Below, one piece after another: positions 12,825 to 22,500 of a stretch of DNA of 64,000 nucleotides. The notes under the pieces are model-generated. The model was not told where the DNA came from, ran no database searches, and saw nothing but the letters and a program-made list of their open reading frames with translations. A program made the translations under genes and the position numbers. The DNA lies in contig OW052247.1 in the NCBI GenBank assembly GCA_932526585.2, positions 50,358,001-50,422,000 of the forward strand. The letters run 5' to 3'. The first letter of the stretch is position 1, and the number at the start of each line of letters is the position of its first letter. The DNA is from Philonthus cognatus. Its lineage: Eukaryota; Arthropoda; Insecta; Coleoptera; Staphylinidae.

Positions 12825-12994
12825 TTAATCTGGGATTGAAAGACACTCGTTTAAGAATAATTAATTGTTTATTCAAGAATTTCATTCGTTTATAAAATCT
12901 TGTCTGACCTCGAATTGCAGGATAACCCAATTTTCAATCAAATCCGATTATTTTGTAATTTTAGGTACAAAAAATGTGGAAGTTTGTACAGCAA
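12824..12994. repeat. Right member of the inverted pair with 56-223
   Basis: Follows the class-D hairpin at 12749; runs AATCTGGGATTGAAAG to ATGTGGAAGTTTGTACA. Confidence 0.7.
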
Positions 12995-13372
12995 AGGTTT
13001 AAAGAATACGAACAAAAATATTTCAGAGTGGGATGTTTTGACTTTGGCATATTTTAATGTTTGCGATTTAAGTTAGAAACGATAATAGACGATATACTAA
13101 TTGTCATAGGCATAGCCTTAATCCATATCGGGGGGGAGGCAACTGACAAAATATTATGTCCAGGAAGAGGAGACAAGAGTTATAATATAATTGGTAAAAA
13201 CTGAAGAAAAATATAATTCCTTAATACCGTTGGCTCCGGATATTAAATTTACCTTAGTATTAAAATGTGTATGTATATGTATTTTGTATTGTAGTAAATA
13301 AAGAATTTATTGTTAAAAAAAAACTTATGATATGACAACTATTTTCACCTGAAACGTAAAAAATTTACGCTT

Positions 13373-13581
13373 TGGGCCCGCCGTGGCCGAGCGGTTGAGC
13401 AATCGGTCACGATCTGGGTTCGATTCCCAGCGGAGGCGAGTAATTTTTCTAACAAAAAATACTCGTCCCCGGTTGCACGGATGTGTGTGAATGTGTTTGT
13501 GGCGTCTAAATATAGTTAAATACAAAAATATAAAGGTGAAATGGTCTGAGACCAATATCCAGTAAATGTAAAAAAAAAATG
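13373..13581 (+). mobile_element. Second tRNA-derived SINE
   Basis: The head has GTGGCCGAGCGGTTGAG (box A) and GGTTCGATTCCCAG (box B), then an unrelated body and an A-run at 13570-13580. It is different from the SINE at 20239. No clear target duplication was seen. The Ser/Leu-type tRNA look of the head does not extend to a complete tRNA gene. Confidence 0.75.
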
Positions 13582-13599
13582 TACGATTCTTTTGTGTCT

Positions 13600-14160
13600 A
13601 GGTCAAGATTTTGCTCCATTAATACGAAAAGTTTAAATAGTGTTTGTACGGGTCTAGTAGAAATTAACACGATTTAAACTATATTGATTTTAACGGCAAT
13701 TCTGTTAATGTTTTGTAAATTGGTACATATTGATTTAAATTTTAATATGAATTTTCTTTCTTTCGTTTAATACACACCTACTTACATTTTACCTAATTAA
13801 AATTCAAGTACAAATACCTGAGACACTTTTAAAAACTATAATAATTATTTTAATTCAATCAACTTACTGATTTAACGTCTAATTGATTACACTTTGTCAG
13901 TTTCATACACAAGCACTTTCTCTTTCGATGATTCACTCGCAGCTGGATTCCAAATTCGAGCTCGAAACCGGTATGAATTACACCAAACCCTATTAAATTC
14001 GTTCTTATCACAGAAAAAAAAACGAAGTCTATTTTATCTTGGCATATTCATTTTATGTACCTATACAGGAAATTTTTCATTTTAGGTATACATATCACGA
14101 CATTTCGATGTAGATGTTCACACATTCGTAATTACATTAAAAACTTCCAATTTGAAGCCT
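13600..14160. other. No gene seen
   Basis: AT-rich; a 63-codon frame at 13894 has no recognisable content. Confidence 0.5.
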
Positions 14161-14188
14161 CTAACGAGTGTTTTCAATCCCAGAGTAA

Positions 14189-14305
14189 GCATGAAATAAA
14201 ATTTCGAGTTTAGAAAAGCCTGAAAATTTGGTTTGGTCGCTCCGCGAAGCGGAGCGACCAAACCAAATTTTCAGGCTTTTCTAAACTCGAAATTTTACTT
14301 CATGC
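14189..14305 (-). repeat. Hairpin module, class B, perfect inner stem
   Basis: Inner stem on AATTTGGTTTGGTCGCTCCGC with apex GC-GAA-GC and no internal loop. Confidence 0.92.
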
Positions 14306-14477
14306 GCCACGCATGTAAAACACTGATTTAAAGTAAAGTTAAAAATATACTGCTTAGGTTTGATCACATGAATGAATGTAGGTATCATTTATAAAATATT
14401 CATAAGAAATATGTGCAAGTCTACTTAAAACAAAAATCTCCGTAAATATATAAAAATATGTAATTATTTTACAATGT

Positions 14478-14683
14478 TAATTAGTTAAGTTATTCCTTTA
14501 TTCCTTTTACTTCACTTTTTATTTTAATTCTATATGTACATTTCGGGTACAATGTACCCTTTATCAATAGAAAAAACTAATTAGTTTTTTCTATTGATAA
14601 AGGGTACATTGTACCCGAAATGTACATATAGAATTAAAATAAAAAGTGAAGTAAAAGGAATAAAGGAATAACTTAACTAATTA
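14478..14683. repeat. Near-perfect 206-bp palindrome
   Basis: Two ~103-bp arms centred at the AAAACTAATTAGTTTT near 14580, with no spacer and almost no mismatch. Unrelated in sequence to the hairpin family. Confidence 0.9.
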
Positions 14684-15218
14684 CCATTAAACTAACCTTC
14701 ACGTAACTCAAACAAGAATATCTTAGATTTTACAATGTCAAGAGTTTTATATTATAATTGATATATTATTTATGTAACAACTTTTTGTATTTTATATACT
14801 TATTGAATACAACAAGTACAGTTTAAAACCTTCAAATAGAAGTCTAAGAGAATTCCATATTTAGAGCGCTTAAATCGAAATTTAGTAATTTGTCATATAT
14901 TTTGAAATATTTATGTTTATATTTCCCAAAACGTGTGCAGAATAGCCTCTTTACACGAATAAAAATTGTTATTATGTTATCATACCTCCAAATAAATAAT
15001 TCGTGTATTAAGAGCTATCTATGTTTTTAATTGAAACCATGAACTAAATTGAAAATAAATTCGTAAGATTCCCTTTAATTTCTTAGAATAATTTTGCTAC
15101 ACATATCGTTGGCTTAAAATTATAAGTTTCTACGTTACATTGGAAACTAATACAACATAGAACCTTATAATTTTAAGCCAGTGATAATCTTAAATCTTAA
15201 AATTATTTTGCTACACAT

Positions 15219-15314
15219 CCTACTGAGCAAAACAATGTTATATCAACATTGTAGGAACATTAAACGTTGTTTTAATGTTGATGAAACATTACTTAAATGG
15301 ATTTGCTTACTGGG
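15219..15314. mobile_element. Short MITE, CACTGAGCAAA family
   Basis: Ends CCTACTGAGCAAA and TTTGCTTACTGGG, interior AACGTTGTTTTAATGTTGAT. Five occurrences in the window. Confidence 0.75.
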
Positions 15315-15857
15315 ATATCACTGCGATATGTGTAGCAAAATAATTTTAAGAAATTAAAAGCAATCTGTGAAAGTATTATTTACCTGAAGTAAAGTTATGA
15401 GTTTTACATTTCGGTAATTTACATGTAAAATGTATTTAGCGCATACGAAATGAATAGCACTTAACAAAATTTATCTTAAAAATAGTCATGTTTCATCAAA
15501 ATTCAACTTTAAAAATTAAAATCCCAAAACGGCACAGCTTGCGCCATCTAACATCAAATCATGCAACTGGACAAAACTCGACGTAAATATTTACAGAATT
15601 CTATAAACATGAATGAATACAGTTCTTATTATTATTACAATTATTAGTAAAATACAGATTTTTGGAAAAGTTCCTACCTATCTAATTTTGCAACTAATCT
15701 TCTAGTATATGCCTTATTATCTACGTTTGCCCTAATCTTTGATATAGAGGTATTTTTATAGTTTTGAAACTTACATTTTGTTTTTCTAGTCTAATCCAAT
15801 AAAAATCCAGTTTACTTTTTGATTTCAACACTTAAAACTTAAAACTTACTGATTTAA

Positions 15858-16106
15858 TCATATAACCTTAATTATATATTCCTTATATTCATAACCGTTC
15901 TCCTTCGGCATATTCCAAGCCCAATCCTTCAAAATTTCAGCTATCACTCCATTTGGGATTGCTTCTTTCAATTTGTAATTTTTAGCCTTACAAAAATTTT
16001 CAAATTGACGCCATACACTTGTGTTGCTTCTATTTGTATTTATTGGTATGGAGTTTTTAACAATTTCGTCAATTTCTGCAGTTGATGTTTTTCCGAACCG
16101 TGCCAT
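15858..16106 (-). CDS. Short ORF of a multi-copy insect family, probable first exon
   Basis: Preferred start is the ATG at 16104-16106 (MARFGKTSTAEIDEIVKNSIP); the longer frame upstream is translated GA-repeat. The SVWRQFENFCKAKNY stretch resembles the N-terminal segment of QRICH1/ZMYM-like and Crypton-derived proteins, a weak recollection. The frame ends TGA at 15858-15860 just before a GTAAGT (15844-15849, minus strand). The TGA may replace a Trp codon, in which case this is a broken exon. No downstream exon was found. Confidence 0.35.
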   Translation of the reverse strand: MARFGKTSTAEIDEIVKNSIPINTNRSNTSVWRQFENFCKAKNYKLKEAIPNGVIAEILKDWAWNMPKENGYEYKEYIIKVI

Positions 16107-16164
16107 TTTTATGACATTATAACAAATGTCAAAGAGACAGCACAGACTACTATTCGTAATTTTA

Positions 16165-16260
16165 TATCGGAGAAAGGGAGAAGAAGAAGAGGCAGAAGAC
16201 AGGGAGAAAGAGAGGAAGAAGAGGAAGAAGACAGGCAGAAAGAGAGGAAGATGAGGCAGG
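16165..16260 (+). repeat. GA-rich low-complexity tract
   Basis: About 95 bp of (GAAGAG/GGCAGAA)-type purine repeats between the short ORF and the RpS18 retrocopy. Confidence 0.8.
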
Positions 16261-16309
16261 AATAATCGACTATTTTTTCTGGATATTTCAGATATTGATT
16301 TCAATAATC

Positions 16310-16855
16310 AGATTTTTTTTTTTTCTTAAATTATTTTTGTTAAAGAAATATGTATATAAAGAAATAACAGTTTACTTCTTCTTGGATACACCGACAGTGC
16401 GACCACGACGACCGGTCGTCTTGGTGTGTTGACCGCGGACACGGAGACCCCAGAAGTGACGCATACCCCTGTGGGCGCGAATCTTCTTCATACGTTCAAG
16501 ATCTTCACGGAGCTTGCTGTCCAAGTTAGAGGATGTGAGCTGGCTGTATTTGCCGTCGATGATGTCCTTCTGCCTGTTGAGGAACCAGTCGGGGATTTTG
16601 TATTGACGAGGGTTAGTCATGATCGTGATGATCTTCTCGACTTCCTCCTCCGAGCACTCTCCGGCCCTCTTGTCTAAATCGACATCGGCTTTCTTGAGGA
16701 CAATGTTGGCGTACCTCCTGCCCACACCCTTAATGACAGTCATGGCAAACATAACCTTACGTTTACCGTCAATGTTCGTACCCATGATACGAAGGATGTG
16801 TTGAAATTTCTCTGGGATTACAAGCGACATTTTGACTGCTGTTGCCGACGAATAA
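16310..16855 (-). mobile_element. RpS18 retroposition unit with target-site duplication
   Basis: TGATTTCAATAATC occurs at 16296-16309 and 16856-16869. On the minus strand the order is duplication, short leader, ATG, CDS, stop, ~45-nt 3'UTR, A-run (T-run at 16312-16324), duplication. This is the signature of LINE-machinery retroposition of an mRNA. Confidence 0.92.
16372..16830 (-). CDS. RpS18: Small-subunit ribosomal protein S18 (uS13), intronless intact copy
   Basis: 152 codons, the usual length of eukaryotic S18, beginning MSLVIPEKFQ and ending GRRGRTVGVSKKK. There is no frameshift or stop. uS13 sits at the head of the 40S subunit and contacts tRNA and bridges to 60S. The copy has no introns, a short 5' leader, a poly(A) tract about 45 nt after the stop and a flanking 14-bp direct repeat, so it is a retrocopy. 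Its intact frame means it is either very recent or selected. Base composition is clearly more GC-rich than the surroundings, as expected for a ribosomal-protein coding sequence. Confidence 0.93.
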   Translation of the reverse strand: MSLVIPEKFQHILRIMGTNIDGKRKVMFAMTVIKGVGRRYANIVLKKADVDLDKRAGECSEEEVEKIITIMTNPRQYKIPDWFLNRQKDIIDGKYSQLTSSNLDSKLREDLERMKKIRAHRGMRHFWGLRVRGQHTKTTGRRGRTVGVSKKK

Positions 16856-17050
16856 TGATTTCAATAATCGTATCAAATTATGACATATTAACAATGAATT
16901 TTTTGATAGATAAAATAAATAATCAATGTAAAAAGCCAATGTTGACATCGGCTTTAATTTTTGATATGTTATGTTTTGTAGATTTATTAGAAGGGAGGAA
17001 TATATGCTCTCTTTTCTATGTTTAATAAAAAGCCGTGTTGGGAATTTATA

Positions 17051-17225
17051 CCGTGCGATCAATTAAAACATATATTAGAGTCAGCTTTAAAATAGATTGG
17101 TACTACTGACAGTTAACACATAATTTACCATAACCTGAAATTTATTCCATCATTCGTTTAGTATTCTGGATAAACGCACCAAAAAAGTGCCGCCTACTCT
17201 AATTTATAATTTTAACGTTCGCACG
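17051..17225. mobile_element. MITE, CCGTGCGATC family
   Basis: CCGTGCGATCAATTAAAACA to AACGTTCGCACG; interior TACTGACAGTTAACACATAA shared with three other copies. Confidence 0.75.
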
Positions 17226-17229
17226 CTAT

Positions 17230-17820
17230 TTATAATATGCACGACATAACAATAATTCCTAATCAAAAATTACTTTCTAAATTTCAAAAATCAAGAAAAT
17301 CATCTCAACTTTGATCAAATCAAAAAATGACAATCCTAATTTGCAGGACAATCACTTCATAAATTAAATATAAAAACCTGTTACCATAAACTAGAGTTTT
17401 TAGAACTTATTTTTATAATAAATTCACTCAATCAAAGTTCGCCATTATTTTCCACAACAATAATGAGAACTGTAAAAAATACTTTACATGTGTATAATAT
17501 TTGCACTAATTAAAAAAATATCAATAAACTCGTAAATTACTGTGTGTTTTTAAACATCTAATGCACATGCTCATCATATTTCTGTTCGTAAACAAATCAC
17601 GCTTTCTAATTTTGAAAACTTGAAAGCTTCTTTATCATTAATACCATTTTTTAGTTATTTAGGCAACCCAATATACATAATCACTACTTATAAAGAGTAT
17701 TTAAAACAAAAAATATTAATTAAGGATTTATTGTTTTAAGTATACATATGCGAGCGTATTCAAATGCGACATTCGTTGTTTTTAAAAGAGTTCAATTTGA
17801 AGTTTTAAACGAGTGTTTTC
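17230..17820. other. No gene seen
   Basis: AT-rich; ends in the terminus of the hairpin pair (AAGTATACATATGCGAG near 17737). Confidence 0.5.
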
Positions 17821-17834
17821 CACTCCCAGGTTAA

Positions 17835-17955
17835 GCATGAAGTAAAATTTCGAGTTTAGAAAAGCCTGAAAATTTGGTTTGATCGCGTAGCGCGAAGCGC
17901 GGAGCGACCAAACCAAATTATCAGGCTTTTCTAAACTCTAAATTTTACTTCATGC
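17835..17955 (-). repeat. Hairpin module, class B
   Basis: Left of a head-to-head pair (113-bp spacer). Apex GCGC-GAA-GCGC with a three-base internal loop below it. Confidence 0.92.
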
Positions 17956-18067
17956 GCCACGCGTATAAAACACTGATTTTAGGTGAAGTTCAAAATATAC
18001 TTCTTTAGAATACTGCTTTGGTGGCATATTGCGAACTTCGCAATACTTCAGTGTTTTTACGCGTGGC

Positions 18068-18188
18068 GCATGAAGTAAAATTTCGAGTTTAGAAAAGCCT
18101 GAAAATTTGGTTTGATCGCGTAGCGCTCCGCGCTACGCGATCAAACCAAATTTTCAGGCTTTTCTAAACTCGAAATTTTACTTCATGC
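18068..18188 (+). repeat. Hairpin module, class B, GGA apex
   Basis: Right partner of 17835. The inner stem extends as a perfect GATCGCGTAGCGC palindrome with apex C-GGA-G on the B-to-A strand. Confidence 0.92.
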
Positions 18189-18620
18189 TTAGCCTGGGAG
18201 TGGAAAACACTCGGTTAAAACATCAAATTTAACTCTTTTAACAAAAGAAAGAATTTTGAAAAATTTGCAGCATATACAGTCGACGCAACCTAAATGTGAA
18301 TGCTCTTTGGTTGTGATGGTATTTGTTACTGAAATTCATTCCTGTAATTCTGGCGTTAGCCAGTGGTATTACATAGAGAGGGGAGAAAATCTATATTTGA
18401 CAATAATTTTTGATGTCAATTTTATTTGCGACGAACGACTATGATGCAAAGTGTAAATTACACCATTAAATTTTGGCGTTCATATTTGGGTTGCCCCAAC
18501 AGTACATATGTATACTTAAAACAAAAAGTCCTTACTTAATATGATCTATTTTAAATACACGTTGTAAGTGGCTAGTATGTATATTGGGTTGCCTCAATAC
18601 CATAAAAATTGTATTTTTCA

Positions 18621-18690
18621 CTAAACCAAATTTTTAAGCTATTCCAAACTCGAAATTTTATTTTCATACTTAACTTCATACTTAACGCTC
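18621..18690 (+). repeat. Hairpin module remnant (right half)
   Basis: Degenerate AACCAAATTTTTAAGC and CCAAACTCGAAATTTTA, followed by duplicated ACTTCATACTTAAC. Confidence 0.55.
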
Positions 18691-18817
18691 GTTTAAAACT
18701 TCATACTTAACACTCCTTTGAAACTTTAAATTGAACTCTTAAAAAAAACAAGAAATAGTTACACATAAGAAGAAAAAAGAGAAGAAGAATAAGAAGAAGA
18801 AAGAAAATATTTTTATT

Positions 18818-19024
18818 ATTTGAAATAAAACAACACAGTTGGGAGGGTTTAACTTTTATTGTTGAACACTGCAACATGTTTCACCACACAGTGGCTTCAT
18901 CAGGCAGATGAAATAATAATAATTATTATTTCATCTGCCTGATGAAGCCACTGTGTGGTGAAACATGTTGCAGTGTTCAACAATAAAAGTGAAACCCTCC
19001 CAACTGTGTTGTTTTATTTCAAAT
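18818..19024. repeat. Long palindrome with CTGATGA/GAAAC motif
   Basis: ~207 bp, arms from AATAAAACAACACAGTTGGG inward to TTTCATCTGCCTGATGAAG, centre an AT-rich ATAATTATTATT. Confidence 0.9.
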
Positions 19025-19324
19025 AGTATTATGGAGTTTCATCATGTATCCGCCTCATCAATTAAATATTGATAATATTTTTGTTTTCTAATGTACAAAC
19101 TGTGAAAACGAAATCAAAACAAATGTCCACTTTCGTCGAAATTAAGATCGTCATTGGAAGAATATTTACCTTTTCTAAGCAACGAATTTTCAAAACGAAA
19201 TTAAATCGCATTTCTACTTTTCCCGTAATGAAAAATCTGCCGTAAATTTCGCACACTTGCCGTTTACCTGAACGTCCCCGGACTTTCCCCCCACCCAAAC
19301 ACAACTTTATCATTACACGTGCTA

Positions 19325-19337
19325 TCAGTGCTCAGTC
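19325..19337 (+). promoter_or_regulatory. Candidate torso initiator
   Basis: Two arthropod-like initiator strings, TCAGTG and TCAGTC, lie 80-95 nt upstream of the exon 1 ATG. The tandem exon copies appear to begin just downstream and so lack them. No start-site data are available. Confidence 0.25.
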
Positions 19338-19419
19338 GGTCGAACTGTCTCATAAATACTGTATATCGTATCTTCAATTATCAAAAATAAACCGTAATGA
19401 AGTTTTGAGTTTTACAAAA

Positions 19420-19557
19420 ATGGGTGTTTTAGTTTTAATAATTCTGTGTTACGGTGATTGGTTGGTGAAAAGTGCAATGGGTGTTTTAGAGGTGCCATCG
19501 AATATACAGGATGAGTTGAATAGTCTGGTGTGTTTGGGGAATTGTACAAATAATCAG
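19420..19557 (+). CDS. tor: torso exon 1: start codon and signal peptide
   Basis: 46 codons, ends in phase 0 at CAG|GTATTT. It begins with Met and a hydrophobic run (VLVLIILC) and ends in a Cys-containing segment that continues into exon 2. Four decayed tandem copies follow within 2 kb, and only this one is open. Confidence 0.85.
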
Positions 19558-22500
19558 GTATTTATTAAAAAAGAGTAGCTTAATAATTGTACTTATTATT
19601 CATGTTTTTGAAATGATGATCACAACTGTCAACGTAAGTGATGTAGGCAACACAAACTGTCTTATAAAAAGTGTATATTGTATTTTCAATTTACAAAAAT
19701 AAACCATAATGAATTTTACAGTTTACAAAAATGAGTGTTTTAGTTTTAATAAATCTGTGTTTTTGATAATTGGTTGGTAAAAAGTAAAGTGCAATGGGTG
19801 TTTTAGAAGTGCCTTTGAATATACAGGATGAGTTGAATAGTGTAGTGTGTTTGGGGAATTGTACAAAATTTTAGGTATTTTCTTAAATTATCTTTAAAAA
19901 TGTAGGTCAGTGCATTTTGTCGCAGAGTTTTTTATAAAAAAAGATTAGCTTAGTAATTGTACTTATTATATGTGTTTTTAAAATCATGATCATAACTGTC
20001 AACGTAAGTGATGTAGGCAACACAAACTGCCTGCTGTATATTGTATTTTTAACTAACTAACTAAATAAACCATAATGAAGTTTTCAGTTTTACAAAAATG
20101 AGTGTTTAAGTTTTAATAATTGTGTGTTTTGGTGATTGCTTGGTGAAAAGTAGGGTGTTTTAGAAGTGTCTTCGAATATACAGGATGGGTTGAATAGTGT
20201 GGTGTGTTTGGGAAATTGTACAAAATATCAGGTATTTTGGGCAGCTTGGTGGTGTAGTGGTTAGAGTGTTGTACTGCCACGCCACGGACCGGGGTTCAAA
20301 TACCGGCCTAACAAGTTGTCTGCATTTATATAGGTTAGGATAAAAATGCCAAACGTCTTCTATCGCTATCGTCTTCTCGGATATGACGTTAAATGCATGT
20401 AGGCCCCGTGTACTGCCTGGATGTTGCGTGCACGTTAAAGATCCCTACCGGTGGGTTGGAACTCCCACCGGGTTCGGCAAAATTCCCGGATAGCTGTAGA
20501 CACCTAATCTCCGGCGTCATGATTGGCCTTAGCAGCGGAAATAGATGACGTAAAAACCCAAAAAAAAAAAAATCAGGTATTTTTTTAAATTAACTTTAAA
20601 ATACGTCAGTGCATTTTATCTCCGAGTTTTTTTTTAAGAATAGCTTGATAATTGAACTTATTATATGTGTTTTTGAAATCATGATCATAACTGTCAACGT
20701 AAGTAATGTAGGCAATACAAACTGTCTCATAAAAATCGTATATTGTATTTTCAATTAACAAAAATAAACCATAATGAAGTTTTGAGTTTACAAAAATTAG
20801 TGTTTTAGTTTTAATAATTCTGTGTTTTGGTGATTGGTTGGTAAATAATGCAATGGGTTTTAAAAGTGCTATCAAATATACAGGATGAGTTGAATAGTGT
20901 GATTTAGTTGGGGAATTGTACAAAATATATAATATGGGCACTTCTAGTGCTTTCGAATAGAGTTTTTTTTATAAAAAAAGAATAGCTTAATAATTGTACT
21001 TATTATATTTGTTTTTAAAAGCATGATTATAACTGTCAACGTAAGTGACGTAGGCAACACAAACTGTCTATCTCATAAAATCTGTATATTGTATTTTCAA
21101 TTAACAAAAAAGAACCCTAATGCAGTTTTGAATTTGCAAAAATGAGTGTTTTAGTTTTAATAATTCTGTGTTCTTATGATTGGTTGGTAAAAAGTGCAAT
21201 GGTGTTTTAGAAGTGCTATCGAATATACAGGATGAGTTGAATAGTGTGATTTGGTTGGGGAATTGTACAAAATATCAGGTATGTTCTTAAATTAACTTTA
21301 AAGTATTAAGTCAGTACATTTTGTCTCAGAGTTGTTCATAAGAAAAAAATATCTTTAGAATTGGTATTACTATGTGTGTTTTAAAAATCACGAGAGTGTG
21401 AATTTAGTTGCCTATAAATAACTGTCAACGTGATTGATATAGGCAGCATAATTTACACTATAAGCGTTAAAATGGTGCATTTTAAACTGTACATATAGTG
21501 GTATTCGGAAGAGATGTCCTATGACTCCTTGATGTGGAATGTGTGGTTCAAATTTTTTACAGAGTATGTCAACAGTTGTTTCTGCAACGATTTTTCCTAA
21601 TTGTGTCAAATTTTGACGTTACATGGCAATGTCATACTGTTTAGGTCACGAGTATATTAGTGTTCTTTCTTTTAGAAAAGTTTTAGATCATAATTTCTTG
21701 TAATTTTTTTCCTTTAAGTATACATATCCCAATTATGTGTTGTAGATTTTTAAATATTCGTTGTTTTCTTAAAATAAGTCAATTTTAAGTTTAAACAAGT
21801 GTTTTCCACTCCCAGGTAAAGCATGAAGTAAAATTTCGAGTTTAGAAAAGCCTGAAAATTTGGTTTGGTCGCGTAGCGCGAAGCGCGGAGCGGCCAAACC
21901 AAATTTTCAGGCTTTTCTAAACTCGAAATTTTACTTCATGCGCCACGCGTACAAGACACTGATTTCAAGCGAAGTTTACTCGTTCACAATATTTCAGTGC
22001 TTTCAGTGTTGAGTACGCGTGGCGCATGAAGTAAAATTTCGAGTTTAGAAAAGCCTGAAAATTTGGTTTGGCCGCTCCGCGCTTCGCGCTACGCGACCAA
22101 ACCAAATTTTCAGGCTTTTCTAAACTCGAAATTTTACTTCATGCTTAGTCTGGGAGTGGAAAACACTCGTTTTAAGCTTTGAATTGATTTTTTTTTCAAT
22201 AACGTATGCATATGTATACCTAATAGAAAATTCCCTGTATGTATACTTAAAAGACAAATTCCCTGTATTAACAGAATAATCCGATGACTAATTGCCAAAT
22301 CTACTGAGTTTGAGCTTACACAAAATCAACATAAATGCATTATTAATTTTTTTAAATACCTAAACTATTTAGTAGATGTGGAAATTAAAATTATACCACT
22401 TAAACTCACATAAACGATTTGTAAAATTTATTTTAAATTACCAACGAGTGTGTCTATTCCTTGACTTATCATGAAGTAAAATTTCAAGTTTAGCAAAGTC

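Noticed and set aside
13375..13440. tRNA gene (Ser/Leu-like, GGCCGAGCGGTTGAG)
   Set aside because: The acceptor stem does not close, and a long body with A-tail follows, so it is the head of a SINE. The same applies to 20239-20310.
18900..18990. Complete hammerhead ribozyme
   Set aside because: CTGATGA and GAAAC with a stem II are present, but I could not close stem I or find a UH cleavage site after a stem III. Kept only as a motif recurrence.
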